From Parcubacteria group bacterium (GTDB lineage: Bacteria; Patescibacteriota; Minisyncoccia; Phycocordibacterales; GCA-002724975): 21,871 bases of DNA. The notes under the pieces were generated by a model that searched no databases, had not been told where the DNA came from, and worked only from the letters and a program-made list of their open reading frames with translations. Positions 5,437 to 12,990 of the stretch are shown here, piece after piece; positions within the stretch are counted from its first letter, which is position 1; each line of letters starts with the position of its first letter. Made by a program: the position numbers and the translations under genes. The DNA lies in assembly GCA_002724975.1 (NCBI GenBank), contig PBQF01000055.1:1-21871 (forward strand), written 5' to 3'.

Positions 5437-7938
5437 TTAATATAAGGAAATGTTTTTTAAACTAGTTCCTTTATTTAAAACATTGTCGTACCCAACAGCT
5501 TTAATTGTTGTTTCTCCAGCCACAATACCAATATCCGCTGGTATAAAAGAGAAGGTGAAGGGGAATTTTCTTAATGTTGTAATCAGATTATTGTTTACAA
5601 ATAAATCAACTTTTGATAAAGAGGATCCTCTGGTTTGTTGAATTTGGATTGTTATCTTCTCTTTAACACTAGTGGGCGAATTGCCCAAACCGACGATGTT
5701 GATTTTAGGAAATAGTTCAGGAAGGTGAATGTCATCCAACTCTTCGGGTATTACTGTGTTCTCTACAATATTATTTTTCACAACCCATTCCCTAACTGGA
5801 ACCTCCCATAAATTAAACTGTGGGCTGTTCTCCGGGTCATCCGTCTTTTTTGTTGGATTATTTTTATCTACCCAATAAAGAATGTTGTGAACACTCGAAA
5901 CAACTCTTTCCTCTTTAAGTTCTTCTGGTGTGTGCTCTGTTGCAAGTTTCCCAGAGATTTTGTCTACAACAAAGTTCTCTCCACCCCGCCAAATTCCTCT
6001 TAAAACAGGGGGGCTATCCATATTATCCTCTTTAACCCTAACTCCTCGAAAAGGTTCATTATCCAAATTGTTTAAAACCTCGCTCATAAAAGCATTCCAA
6101 AGAGGTGCAATAATAAACCCAGCCACCCTCTTTTCCATAGGGCTATTATCATTATTTCCTGCCCAAGCCCCCACTGATATTTGAGGTGTGTACCCTATTA
6201 TCCAAGCGTCCCTATAGTCGTTTGTTGTACCTGTCTTAGCCGCAACATCCCTTCCAGGAAAGTATAGATATGAATTTTGTCCAAAGGCGGGCGCCCTTGC
6301 GTCGTTGTCTGACAAGATATCCGATATGGTTAAGGCAATATCTTGTGGTATAACAGTTACCCCGCTCGACTGGAATTCCTCCAAAGTGTTTCCGTTTGCG
6401 TCTTTGATACGGAGGATTGCGGTCGCGGGATTTCTAACCCCCTCATTTGCAAAAGCAGAATACGCACTTGTTATGTCCAAAAGAGAAACCTCTCCACCAC
6501 CCAAAACCAAAGTTAAGCCATACTGATCTATGTTAGTTAAACTTTTGATCCCCATGTCTTTTGCCGTTCTAAGAGAATCTTTAAGTCCAGACAAATAAAG
6601 GGTTTTTATAGCCGGGATGTTTATTGATTGAGCTAAAGCAATCCTCAAACTGACCGGGCCGCGGAAAACATCATCATAATTTCCCGGAGTATAACAATCT
6701 TCTGTCGTGGCATCCCCCAAAGGGACTCCTTCGGGGTCGCAGAAGGTTGAAAATTGAGTTTCAAGGTCAAAAACGACTGTTTCTGGGGTATATCCTTTCT
6801 CAAAGGCCGTGGCATAAACAAATGGCTTAAAAGCTGATCCTGGCTGACGGTGAGCAATGGTGATATTAAAGTTTCCATCTATTTCATCATCAAAATAATT
6901 TCTTGAACCAACCATCACCAGGATTTCTCCAGTTTTTGGATTTACCGCAACAAGTCCAGCGTTCTCTGCATTAAATTTTTCAGTGTTTTCTAAAGCAAAT
7001 CTATTTACAATTTCTTCAGCCTTTTCTTGTAATTCGTAATCCAAACTTGTTACAACCTTAAAACCACCTTCTTCCAAAGCCCTTTTACCATATTTGCTTT
7101 CAAGTTGTTCTATTACATAAAAGACAAAATGAGGAGCTTTTATTCCAAAGTCTGCCCTTGGCTGAAAAGTTATTTCTTCATTAAGCGCTTCCCTGTACTC
7201 ATCTTGAGTTATAAAGTTCTCTTCTAACATTCGAGAAAGGACTAGATTTTTTCTTTCGTCTAGCTTATTTTTATTGTTGCCATAAGGAGAATAAAACGTT
7301 GGTGCCTGGGGCAGGGCAGCCAAATAAGCGGCTTCGGATAAAGTTAAGTCGTTGGATCTTTTGTCAAAAAATGTTTGACTTGCCTCTTCTATACCATAAA
7401 CACTTCCTCCATAAGGAACTTCGTTTAAATAAAGTCCTAAAATTTCATCTTTTGTCATTTGCTCTTCCAACTTTACTGCCAAAACCCACTCTTTAAGTTT
7501 TCTAGAAATCTTTTTTTCCGAAGTTAGAATTGAATTTTTTACAACTTGTTGAGTAATTGTTGAACCCCCTTGGCTGAACTCTAAATTCTTTAAATTAGCT
7601 ATCACCGCCCTTAGGAAGGCCATAGGCCTGATTCCGTTGTGTTGATAGAATTCCGTATCTTCTATAGCAACCGTAGCATTTTTAACATTTCTTGATATCT
7701 CTTCATAAGGAATTACACTTCTTTTTATGTCGTCGTTAAGGTCATAAAGGAGTATCTCTCCGGTCCTGTCGTAGATTTTTGTAGATTGTCTAACCTTCCT
7801 TTCCTCAAAAGTCTGGAGATCGGGGACCTTAAAAGTTGAAATCCAAACCAGACCTGTTCCTGCTAAAAGAAAACTTGTCGCTATCCCGAAAAGAAAAAGT
7901 CTTCTTAAAATCCCTCTTTTTGCCTTATTTCTAGCCAT
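5437..7938 (-). CDS. mrcA: Class A penicillin-binding protein (glycosyltransferase-transpeptidase)
   Basis: This 833-residue bifunctional enzyme polymerises and cross-links peptidoglycan outside the membrane. A basic cytoplasmic start is followed by one membrane helix (about 12-33). The GT51 domain shows EDTEFYQHNGI (93-103, catalytic Glu93), GGSTITQQVVKN (124-135), RKLKEWVLA and LYLNEVPYG. The transpeptidase domain has all three motifs: SAFK (Ser368, Lys371), SIN (438-440) and KTGT (568-571). A C-terminal extension of about 190 residues ends in a beta-rich, Ig-like segment (about 745-833). Start ATG at 7938 has a TATAAT 11 bp upstream, so the leader is only a few bases. It is downstream of ruvC (43 bp), but the promoter suggests independent transcription. 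Confidence 0.95.
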   Translation of the reverse strand: MARNKAKRGILRRLFLFGIATSFLLAGTGLVWISTFKVPDLQTFEERKVRQSTKIYDRTGEILLYDLNDDIKRSVIPYEEISRNVKNATVAIEDTEFYQHNGIRPMAFLRAVIANLKNLEFSQGGSTITQQVVKNSILTSEKKISRKLKEWVLAVKLEEQMTKDEILGLYLNEVPYGGSVYGIEEASQTFFDKRSNDLTLSEAAYLAALPQAPTFYSPYGNNKNKLDERKNLVLSRMLEENFITQDEYREALNEEITFQPRADFGIKAPHFVFYVIEQLESKYGKRALEEGGFKVVTSLDYELQEKAEEIVNRFALENTEKFNAENAGLVAVNPKTGEILVMVGSRNYFDDEIDGNFNITIAHRQPGSAFKPFVYATAFEKGYTPETVVFDLETQFSTFCDPEGVPLGDATTEDCYTPGNYDDVFRGPVSLRIALAQSINIPAIKTLYLSGLKDSLRTAKDMGIKSLTNIDQYGLTLVLGGGEVSLLDITSAYSAFANEGVRNPATAILRIKDANGNTLEEFQSSGVTVIPQDIALTISDILSDNDARAPAFGQNSYLYFPGRDVAAKTGTTNDYRDAWIIGYTPQISVGAWAGNNDNSPMEKRVAGFIIAPLWNAFMSEVLNNLDNEPFRGVRVKEDNMDSPPVLRGIWRGGENFVVDKISGKLATEHTPEELKEERVVSSVHNILYWVDKNNPTKKTDDPENSPQFNLWEVPVREWVVKNNIVENTVIPEELDDIHLPELFPKINIVGLGNSPTSVKEKITIQIQQTRGSSLSKVDLFVNNNLITTLRKFPFTFSFIPADIGIVAGETTIKAVGYDNVLNKGTSLKNISLY

Positions 7939-7949
7939 ACTGTCAGCTA

Positions 7950-7977
7950 ATTATACAAATTAGAGCTTTTTAGGCAA
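7950..7977 (-). promoter_or_regulatory. Promoter of the class A PBP gene, near-leaderless
   Basis: Reading leftward, TTGCCT (7977-7972) and a perfect TATAAT (7955-7950) are 16 bp apart. The ATG follows the -10 by 11 nt, so the transcript would start only about 4-5 nt before it. The same TTGCCT/TATAAT pair occurs upstream of rpmH. Confidence 0.6.
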
Positions 7978-7981
7978 AAAT

Positions 7982-8473
7982 TTAATCTATATGACCAAGC
8001 ATTTTTTCACTTGCCAAAAAAGTAAGCCCAACCGCAATTGCATCATACTCATCATCAGTTTTGATATTTTTTTTAATTTCCATAAGATTTTTGACCATAG
8101 AAATCACCTGTTTTTTATCTGACCTACCATATCCAGTTACGGCAATTTTAATTTGAAGGGGAGTAAATTCTCGAACTTTAAGTTTTTTTGATAGAGCTAT
8201 ACTTATTATAGCTCCTCTGACTTCAGAAACCCGCATCACCGTTTTTTGGTTTTTATTAAAAAACAAATTTTCTATTGACAAAGCCTCTGGCTTAAATTTT
8301 TTTATAACTTCTTCGATTTTTTTTGATATCAATTCCAACCTTTCTGTAAAATCCAGTTCTTTTGGTGTTTTAAAACAAGTAGAATAGAACAATATTTCTT
8401 TTTGGTTATCTTCTTTTCCCAAAACAGAGATTCCAACTCTTTCGTAACCAGGGTCTATACCAAGAACCTTCAT
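7982..8473 (-). CDS. ruvC: Holliday junction endonuclease RuvC
   Basis: This 163-residue dimeric resolvase cuts Holliday junctions after RuvAB branch migration. The four acidic residues of the RNase H-like active site are visible: Asp7 in LGIDPGYERVG, Glu68 in SIENLFF, and Asp141 and Asp144 in DDEYDAIAVG. The length fits the family (about 160-175). ATG at 8473 overlaps the yebC stop as ATGA, so the two are translationally coupled. The leftward order is ruvB-yebC-ruvC. ruvA is not here but at 20832-21404. Confidence 0.96.
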   Translation of the reverse strand: MKVLGIDPGYERVGISVLGKEDNQKEILFYSTCFKTPKELDFTERLELISKKIEEVIKKFKPEALSIENLFFNKNQKTVMRVSEVRGAIISIALSKKLKVREFTPLQIKIAVTGYGRSDKKQVISMVKNLMEIKKNIKTDDEYDAIAVGLTFLASEKMLGHID

Positions 8474-9000
8474 TTTGTATTTGTATAGATATCTTGTACA
8501 TCATCTTGGTCTTCCAAGGCCTCCGTCAACTTTTTAATTTTTTCTTTATCTTCTTCGTTCACATCAACAAAGATTTTTGGATCCCATCTGCCGTCTCTTC
8601 TCTCGTATGCCCAAAGAGCTGACCCTGGAGTAGATAAAACTAGATTATTTTTAGTAAGAATATTTTTTACCTCAGCACCAGTTCTATTTTTGTTGTCAGT
8701 TAAAGTCTCTATGATTACAGCTACTCCCCCAGGCCCGTAGCTTTCATAAGTTACATTTTCCAAGTTAACACTTCCTCCGCTAGTCCCCTTTTTCACAGCT
8801 CTTTCAATATTCTCCTTAGGCATATTTTCTTTTTTTGCTTTCTCTATAGCCAGCTTCAATCCTGTGGAGTTAATATCACCGCCGGCTTTTTTTGATTCAA
8901 CTTGAATGAGTTGTACCAATTTACTAAAAACCTTGCTTTTTCGGGCATCTCCTGCAGCCTTCTTGTGCTTGATTTTTGACCATTTGTTGTGTCCCGACAT
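8470..9000 (-). CDS. yebC: YebC/PmpR (TACO1) family protein, short form
   Basis: The N-terminal domain is textbook: MSGHNKWSKIKHKKAAGDA, the KAKKENMPKENIERAVKKG segment, then YESYGPGGVAVIIETLTDN and NRTGAEVKNIL. The family is annotated as transcription regulators; recent work links it to translation of difficult peptide stretches. The protein has 176 residues against about 240-250 usually. The first domain reaches about residue 135 (STPGSALWAYERR). The sequence then jumps to the usual C-terminal end (VNEEDKEKIKKLTEALEDQ, then DDVQDIYTNTK). About 65 residues forming most of domain II are missing, in frame and without a frameshift. It sits 1 bp after ruvB and overlaps ruvC, as in the common yebC-ruv cluster. 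Confidence 0.92.
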   Translation of the reverse strand: MSGHNKWSKIKHKKAAGDARKSKVFSKLVQLIQVESKKAGGDINSTGLKLAIEKAKKENMPKENIERAVKKGTSGGSVNLENVTYESYGPGGVAVIIETLTDNKNRTGAEVKNILTKNNLVLSTPGSALWAYERRDGRWDPKIFVDVNEEDKEKIKKLTEALEDQDDVQDIYTNTK

Positions 9001-9001
9001 A

Positions 9002-10030
9002 TTACTTTAGTAATTTTTTCTGCTTGTCTTCGTTGAATTTTAACCCCAAGAGTTCGTAAGCTTTTTTTGTCGCCACTCTTCCCCTGGGTGTTCTTTCTAA
9101 AAATCCCATTTGGATCAAATATGGCTCATGAACTTCTTCTATTGTTTGTTTCTCTTCCGAAACAGCGGCTGCCAAGGTGTTTAAACCAACTGGTCCCCCA
9201 TTGAACTTGTTAATTAATATTTTTAAAACCCTTCTGTCATAAGCAGAAAGTCCGTGTTCGTCTATTTCTAAAAGATTAAGAGCCTCTTTTACAACACTCT
9301 TGTTTAAATTTTTCTTATTTATCTGAGCAAAATCTCTACATCTTTTTAAAAAGTAATTAGCCGTTCTTGGTGTAAACCTGCTTCTTTTAGATATTTCTTC
9401 TAAGGCATCTTTGTCTATTTTTACTCCCAAAATTTTCGCCGATCTTTTCAAAATCTTCTCTATCTCTTCTTGGTTGTAGAACTCTAACCGATGAACTCCC
9501 CCAGAAAACCTAGACCTAAGTGGTGAGGAGAGGGAAGCGACCCGTGTTGTGGCGGCGACCATTGTAAATGGCGGTAATTCCAGCTGTATGGTTCTGGCCG
9601 AGGGCCCTTTACCGATAATGATATCCAAAACGCCGGACTCCATAGCGGGATAGAGAATCTCTTCTATTGTTTTATTAAGCCGATGAATCTCGTCTATAAA
9701 AAGAATATCTCCTGAGGACAAATTGGTTAGAATTGACGCCAAATCACCAACTTTCTCTATAGCAGGCCCTGAAGTTATTTTTATTCCAACCCCAACCTCT
9801 TTCGCTACTAGAATAGCCAAGGTCGTCTTTCCTAATCCTGGTGGACCATAAAAAAGGAGATGTTCAGGCGGCTGACTTCTTTCTTTGGCCGCTTTAATAA
9901 GGATGGCAACATTTTTCTTTATTCCATCCTGACCTATATATTCTGACCACTTATTGGGTCTTAAAGTTTTGTCTAAGGACTTAACTCCCAAATCCTCATT
10001 TTCTTCCTCCTTGGCTTTGTTGTTTGACAT
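9002..10030 (-). CDS. ruvB: Holliday junction branch-migration helicase RuvB
   Basis: This is a 342-residue AAA+ motor that drives branch migration with RuvA. Walker A is GPPGLGKT (62-69), Walker B is FIDEIHRL (111-118), sensor 1 is AATTR (159-163), and the arginine finger region is LRSRF (171-175). The C-terminal winged helix is intact and ends in the typical YLIQMGFLERTPRGRVAT. The length matches the family. ATG at 10030 is preceded by a TATATT 5 nt upstream with no Shine-Dalgarno, so the message may be close to leaderless. It is the first gene of ruvB-yebC-ruvC and lies downstream of the inverted-repeat element at 10073-10221. Confidence 0.97.
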   Translation of the reverse strand: MSNNKAKEEENEDLGVKSLDKTLRPNKWSEYIGQDGIKKNVAILIKAAKERSQPPEHLLFYGPPGLGKTTLAILVAKEVGVGIKITSGPAIEKVGDLASILTNLSSGDILFIDEIHRLNKTIEEILYPAMESGVLDIIIGKGPSARTIQLELPPFTMVAATTRVASLSSPLRSRFSGGVHRLEFYNQEEIEKILKRSAKILGVKIDKDALEEISKRSRFTPRTANYFLKRCRDFAQINKKNLNKSVVKEALNLLEIDEHGLSAYDRRVLKILINKFNGGPVGLNTLAAAVSEEKQTIEEVHEPYLIQMGFLERTPRGRVATKKAYELLGLKFNEDKQKKLLK

Positions 10031-10072
10031 AAATCAATATATATGTTAGGATTCTGAAGTAACAGATTTTTG

Positions 10073-10221
10073 AATCGAGGACATAAATCTCTAAGCATTT
10101 GGGTGTTTGCATCAGGACGTCTCTTGTAATGTCTTTTTAAGATATTACTCGGACTATCCTTATTACTCACGTTCAACTTTGGATCCTCCGAAGCCTTGCT
10201 TAGAGATTTATGTCCTCGATT
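10073..10221. repeat. MITE-like element: 149 bp with 25-bp perfect terminal inverted repeats
   Basis: The 25 bases at 10073-10097 (beginning AATCGAGGACATAAATC) are the exact reverse complement of 10197-10221 (ending GATTTATGTCCTCGATT). They enclose 99 bp. A possible TTG duplication flanks both ends. No transposase is present, so a non-autonomous miniature transposon is the first reading. The second is a large RNA hairpin acting between pilB and ruvB. Leftward, one frame is open across the whole element and into ruvB, but it lacks an ATG and any recognisable domain. The rest of the 262-bp spacer is AT-rich, with an A8 run (T8 on the leftward strand) at 10256-10263 just past the pilB stop. Confidence 0.6.
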
Positions 10222-10292
10222 TTGTTTAACTACACCAATATAGAATATTTTTTATAAAAAAAACATTTACAAATACTCTAACCTGATGTCTT

Positions 10293-11954
10293 TTAAAGTT
10301 CTATAACCCGTCTTACTTCTTCAAGAGAGGTGATGCCTTTTAGAGCTTTTATGACAGCATCTTCTTTCATGGTAAGAATTCCTTGTTTTTTTGCTAATTC
10401 TTCTACTTCTGTCTCTCTGGGTTTTTTACTTATTAATTGTTCCATTTCGTCATCAATAAGTATTGCTTCAAATATACCGGTTCTTCCACTATAACCGGTA
10501 TCACTACTATTCTCTGGTACATCAGGCACCCAAAGATGATTTGTTTGTGGAATCTTACTTTTGTCTACGACCCCGGCCAGAATTCTTTCAATGTCTTCTT
10601 TGTCCTTGCCTTTAATTGGTATTTCTTTTCTTTTTTCTCCAAGTTTTCTAACAAGCCTTTGGGCCATAGAAACATTTACAGCTGGCCCTATAACTTTTTC
10701 ATCTACACCTAAGTCGATTAACCTTGGAAATGTTCCGGCCGCAGAGTTTGTGTGGAGAGTTGAGAGAACAAGATGTCCAGTTAGCGCCGCATGAATAGCA
10801 ATTTTTGCCGTTTCATTATCTCTAATTTCACCAACCATTATAATATCTGGATCTTGTCTTAAAGACGAACGTAATCCCGTTGAGAAGGTATATTTCTTCT
10901 TTCTGTCTACTTGCGTCTGAACAACACCAGGTAAATGATATTCAATCGGGTCTTCAATGGTTATGATTTTTATTTCTGGCTGATGAATCTTGCTTAGAAA
11001 AGCATAAAGAGTAGTTGTTTTACCAGAGCCAGTTGGACCAGTATTCAAAATTATCCCATTTGGTTTCTGGAGCTCTCCCATGATAGCTTTTAATAAATCT
11101 TCATCCATCCCAAGGGCTTCCATAGAGACTTTTATAGTCTCTGGATTTAAGATTCTAAGAACTATTGCTTCGCCGTAAGCACCAGGCATTGATGACGCCC
11201 TAATTTCTACATCTGTTTCTCCAAGATTTATACTAAATCTTCCGTCTTGTGCTTCCTTTTTAACATTAAGTTTCAGTCCAGCTAAGATCTTGATTCTTGA
11301 AAGCAAAAGGTTGTATGTTTTTGTGTCGAAATATAAAATTTCAGTTAACATTCCGTTTAATCTGAACCGAAGTCTAGCATTTGATTCCTCTGGCTCAATA
11401 TGAACATCGGAAGTCTCCATTGCCAAAGCTCCCGCGAGAACCGTCTCTATAATTCTTGAAGTTTTGTGACCCTTTTTCATAACCAAGGTCTCTTTGATTA
11501 TCTTTATTACTTCATCAAGAGTTTTTATTTTTTTAACCAAGTTTTCAATTTGCTCGCTTGAAATTTCTAAGACCCCTGCCTTGGTTTTTTCCGAGAAGGA
11601 TATATCCTTATACATTGTCCAAGCCTTTTCCAAACTTTTATTAGAAACCATAAAGAGTTTAGGAGCAAACCCCTTTTTCTTTAATTCTTCTAAAACATTA
11701 GTTACGCCATCATCTTTAGGGGAATGAGCGGCAACATTTACATTTTTTTCTAACTTTGAAAAGACAGCAACTTTGTTTTCCTTGGCGACACCCTCTGGTA
11801 TTAGTTTTAAGGCATCAGTGTCAATTGAAACCCGTGAAAGGTCTCCATATTCAACCCCATATTTCTTTGAGAGAAGTTTAGCCAAGTCCTCTTTTTCTCT
11901 CTCGCGCAGGAGCTTAATTTTTCTCTCTGTCTTTTTGTCGGCAAATAAAGCCAT
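10293..11954 (-). CDS. pilB: PilB/GspE-type type IV pilus assembly ATPase
   Basis: This 553-residue cytoplasmic hexameric ATPase of the type II secretion/type IV pilus family powers pilus extension. The N-terminal part (about 15-115) resembles the MshEN/GspE-N domain. The ATPase core has Walker A GPTGSGKT (306-313), an Asp box around ITIEDPIEY (331-339), Walker B with GEIRDNETA (375-383) and a His box LTGHLVLSTLHT (391-402). The zinc-binding cysteines usually found between the core and GY.GRTGIFE are absent; that segment reads SSDTGYSGRTGIFE with no Cys at all. No other pilus gene is next to it here. ATG at 11954. Upstream lies the GC-rich cassette, whose promoter faces the other way. Confidence 0.92.
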   Translation of the reverse strand: MALFADKKTERKIKLLREREKEDLAKLLSKKYGVEYGDLSRVSIDTDALKLIPEGVAKENKVAVFSKLEKNVNVAAHSPKDDGVTNVLEELKKKGFAPKLFMVSNKSLEKAWTMYKDISFSEKTKAGVLEISSEQIENLVKKIKTLDEVIKIIKETLVMKKGHKTSRIIETVLAGALAMETSDVHIEPEESNARLRFRLNGMLTEILYFDTKTYNLLLSRIKILAGLKLNVKKEAQDGRFSINLGETDVEIRASSMPGAYGEAIVLRILNPETIKVSMEALGMDEDLLKAIMGELQKPNGIILNTGPTGSGKTTTLYAFLSKIHQPEIKIITIEDPIEYHLPGVVQTQVDRKKKYTFSTGLRSSLRQDPDIIMVGEIRDNETAKIAIHAALTGHLVLSTLHTNSAAGTFPRLIDLGVDEKVIGPAVNVSMAQRLVRKLGEKRKEIPIKGKDKEDIERILAGVVDKSKIPQTNHLWVPDVPENSSDTGYSGRTGIFEAILIDDEMEQLISKKPRETEVEELAKKQGILTMKEDAVIKALKGITSLEEVRRVIEL

Positions 11955-12015
11955 TATATAGAAATAATAACTTTTTTAAGGTATCCTAACAATTTAGACA
12001 GGGGGGAGAGTCCTA

Positions 12016-12045
12016 TTGACAAACAGGAATTTATTGTGATATAAT
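12016..12045 (+). promoter_or_regulatory. Consensus sigma-70 promoter of the lipoprotein cassette
   Basis: A perfect TTGACA (12016-12021) and a perfect TATAAT (12040-12045) are separated by 18 bp. This is the only pair in the window with both hexamers fully consensus at a usable spacing. Transcription would start near 12052, just before the ribosome binding site. Confidence 0.8.
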
Positions 12046-12053
12046 TGAGACAG

Positions 12054-12061
12054 AAAGGAGG
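12054..12061 (+). promoter_or_regulatory. Perfect Shine-Dalgarno of the lipoprotein gene
   Basis: AAAGGAGG ends 8 nt before the ATG at 12070. A full anti-16S match of this kind is not seen before any other gene in the window, most of which have weak or no site. It fixes the start codon. Confidence 0.85.
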
Positions 12062-12069
12062 AGGACGCA

Positions 12070-12489
12070 ATGGAGAAAACCAGAAAAAGGGTGGTCCTCT
12101 TTTTTGTAGGACTTCTCCTGGTGGCCGGTTGTGGTTGTGGGGCGGCTCGTCACGGGCCGGCCTACGGAGGGCTGCGGACCATTTTGGTCCGCTCGTTGAT
12201 TGATCAGCATTTCATTGTTGTGATCAACGAAAACACGATCGCAATCGATCTGCTGGTCAACGGGACACAGTATGCTGCTATTCGGCCGGGGGGAACCTAC
12301 ACTCACGTGGTGGAGACGAGCAGACTCTCTGGGCGAAATGTTCGCTCAGAGCTGGTGATTACCGCCATCGGAACGTATCCCGATGGGACCATTGGGACCT
12401 ACACCAGAGAGGTCTCGGTGTACTCAAACCGGTATTCTGCCGAGACTCGATCTCGGCAGGTGCGGGTTCGCCTTAGGCGGGTCCGCTGA
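12070..12489 (+). CDS. Small GC-rich predicted lipoprotein, function unknown
   Basis: The 139-residue protein starts with a basic tip (MEKTRKR), a hydrophobic core and a lipobox LVAGC, so lipidation is expected at Cys21 and the mature part would sit outside the membrane. A second Cys is at 23. The mature part looks beta-rich, with alternating hydrophobics (HFIVVINENTIAIDLLVNG, then AAIRPGGTYTHVVE). This resembles small Ig- or transthyretin-like sandwiches, but I recognise no family. The C-terminus is strongly basic (RSRQVRVRLRRVR). By eye the gene is about 55-60% G+C, rich in CGG, CTG and GGG codons, while its neighbours are AT-rich. Perfect promoter, perfect Shine-Dalgarno and a strong terminator make it a self-contained unit. 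Acquisition from elsewhere is the likeliest explanation. Confidence 0.75.
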   Translation: MEKTRKRVVLFFVGLLLVAGCGCGAARHGPAYGGLRTILVRSLIDQHFIVVINENTIAIDLLVNGTQYAAIRPGGTYTHVVETSRLSGRNVRSELVITAIGTYPDGTIGTYTREVSVYSNRYSAETRSRQVRVRLRRVR

Positions 12490-12498
12490 ATGGGGTAC

Positions 12499-12535
12499 GG
12501 GGCCGTAGTGTGTTTGTTGCACTACGGCCCCTTTT
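12499..12535 (+). terminator. Strong rho-independent terminator of the lipoprotein cassette
   Basis: A perfect 12-bp stem, GGGGCCGTAGTG (12499-12510) with CACTACGGCCCC (12520-12531), encloses a 9-nt loop and is followed by TTTT. It closes the cassette and separates it from tsaE. Confidence 0.88.
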
Positions 12536-12543
12536 AATTTAAG

Positions 12544-12552
12544 TGGTAAAAT
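12544..12552 (+). promoter_or_regulatory. Extended -10 of tsaE, 6 nt before the start codon
   Basis: TGG-TAAAAT is an extended -10 (TGnTAnnnT). Only 6 nt separate it from the ATG, so transcription should begin at or within a base of the start codon. AAGGA lies in the same 6 nt but would hardly be transcribed. No clear -35 is visible. Confidence 0.5.
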
Positions 12553-12558
12553 AAGGAA

Positions 12559-12990
12559 ATGAGGGCTATTTCAAAATCAGTTGAGGAGACAAACAAGCTG
12601 GCAGGAGAGATTTTAAATACTATCAAAAAATCAGACAAAGCAATTATTTTTGGCTTAAGAGGAGACCTTGGTTCTGGTAAGACAACTTTTGTTAAAGCAA
12701 TTGCCGAACACCTGGGGTTAAAACAAACTCTAACTAGTCCAACTTTTGTTATTGAAAAAATTTATAAATTAGAAAATAAAAATTTTAACCACCTAATTCA
12801 TATTGATGCTTATCGTTTGGAAAAAGGGGAAGAACTAAAAACGCTTGGTTGGGAAGAAATTTCTTCTGACCCCAACAATCTTATTTTTATAGAATGGCCG
12901 GAAAACGTCAGTGATATTTTACCAGAAAACACAAAATATATAAATTTTGAATTTATTGATGATAAAATTAGAGAAATAAGTTATGAGTAA
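12559..12990 (+). CDS. tsaE: tRNA t6A biosynthesis ATPase TsaE
   Basis: This 143-residue P-loop protein works with TsaB and TsaD to make threonylcarbamoyl-adenosine at tRNA position 37. Visible motifs are Walker A GDLGSGKTT (35-43), SPTF (60-63), HIDAYRL (81-87) and the Walker B-like IEWPE (111-115). The length fits the family (about 140-160). ATG at 12559 follows an extended -10 by 6 nt. The 3' end overlaps polA by 8 bp, making tsaE the first gene of the tsaE-polA-holA operon. tsaB and tsaD are not in the window. Confidence 0.95.
   Translation: MRAISKSVEETNKLAGEILNTIKKSDKAIIFGLRGDLGSGKTTFVKAIAEHLGLKQTLTSPTFVIEKIYKLENKNFNHLIHIDAYRLEKGEELKTLGWEEISSDPNNLIFIEWPENVSDILPENTKYINFEFIDDKIREISYE

Noticed and set aside
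6305..6526. Open frames on the plus strand across the PBP gene
   Set aside because: Antisense shadows of a gene with all GT51 and transpeptidase motifs; no signals of their own.
9973..10176. Leftward open frame of 67 codons from the inverted-repeat element into ruvB
   Set aside because: Only a TTG start, no ribosome site, overlap with the ruvB start and no recognisable domain; kept only as an alternative in the element finding.
12031..12306. Open frame on the minus strand of the GC-rich cassette
   Set aside because: Antisense to a gene with a consensus promoter, Shine-Dalgarno and lipobox; its protein shows no motif and it lacks its own signals.
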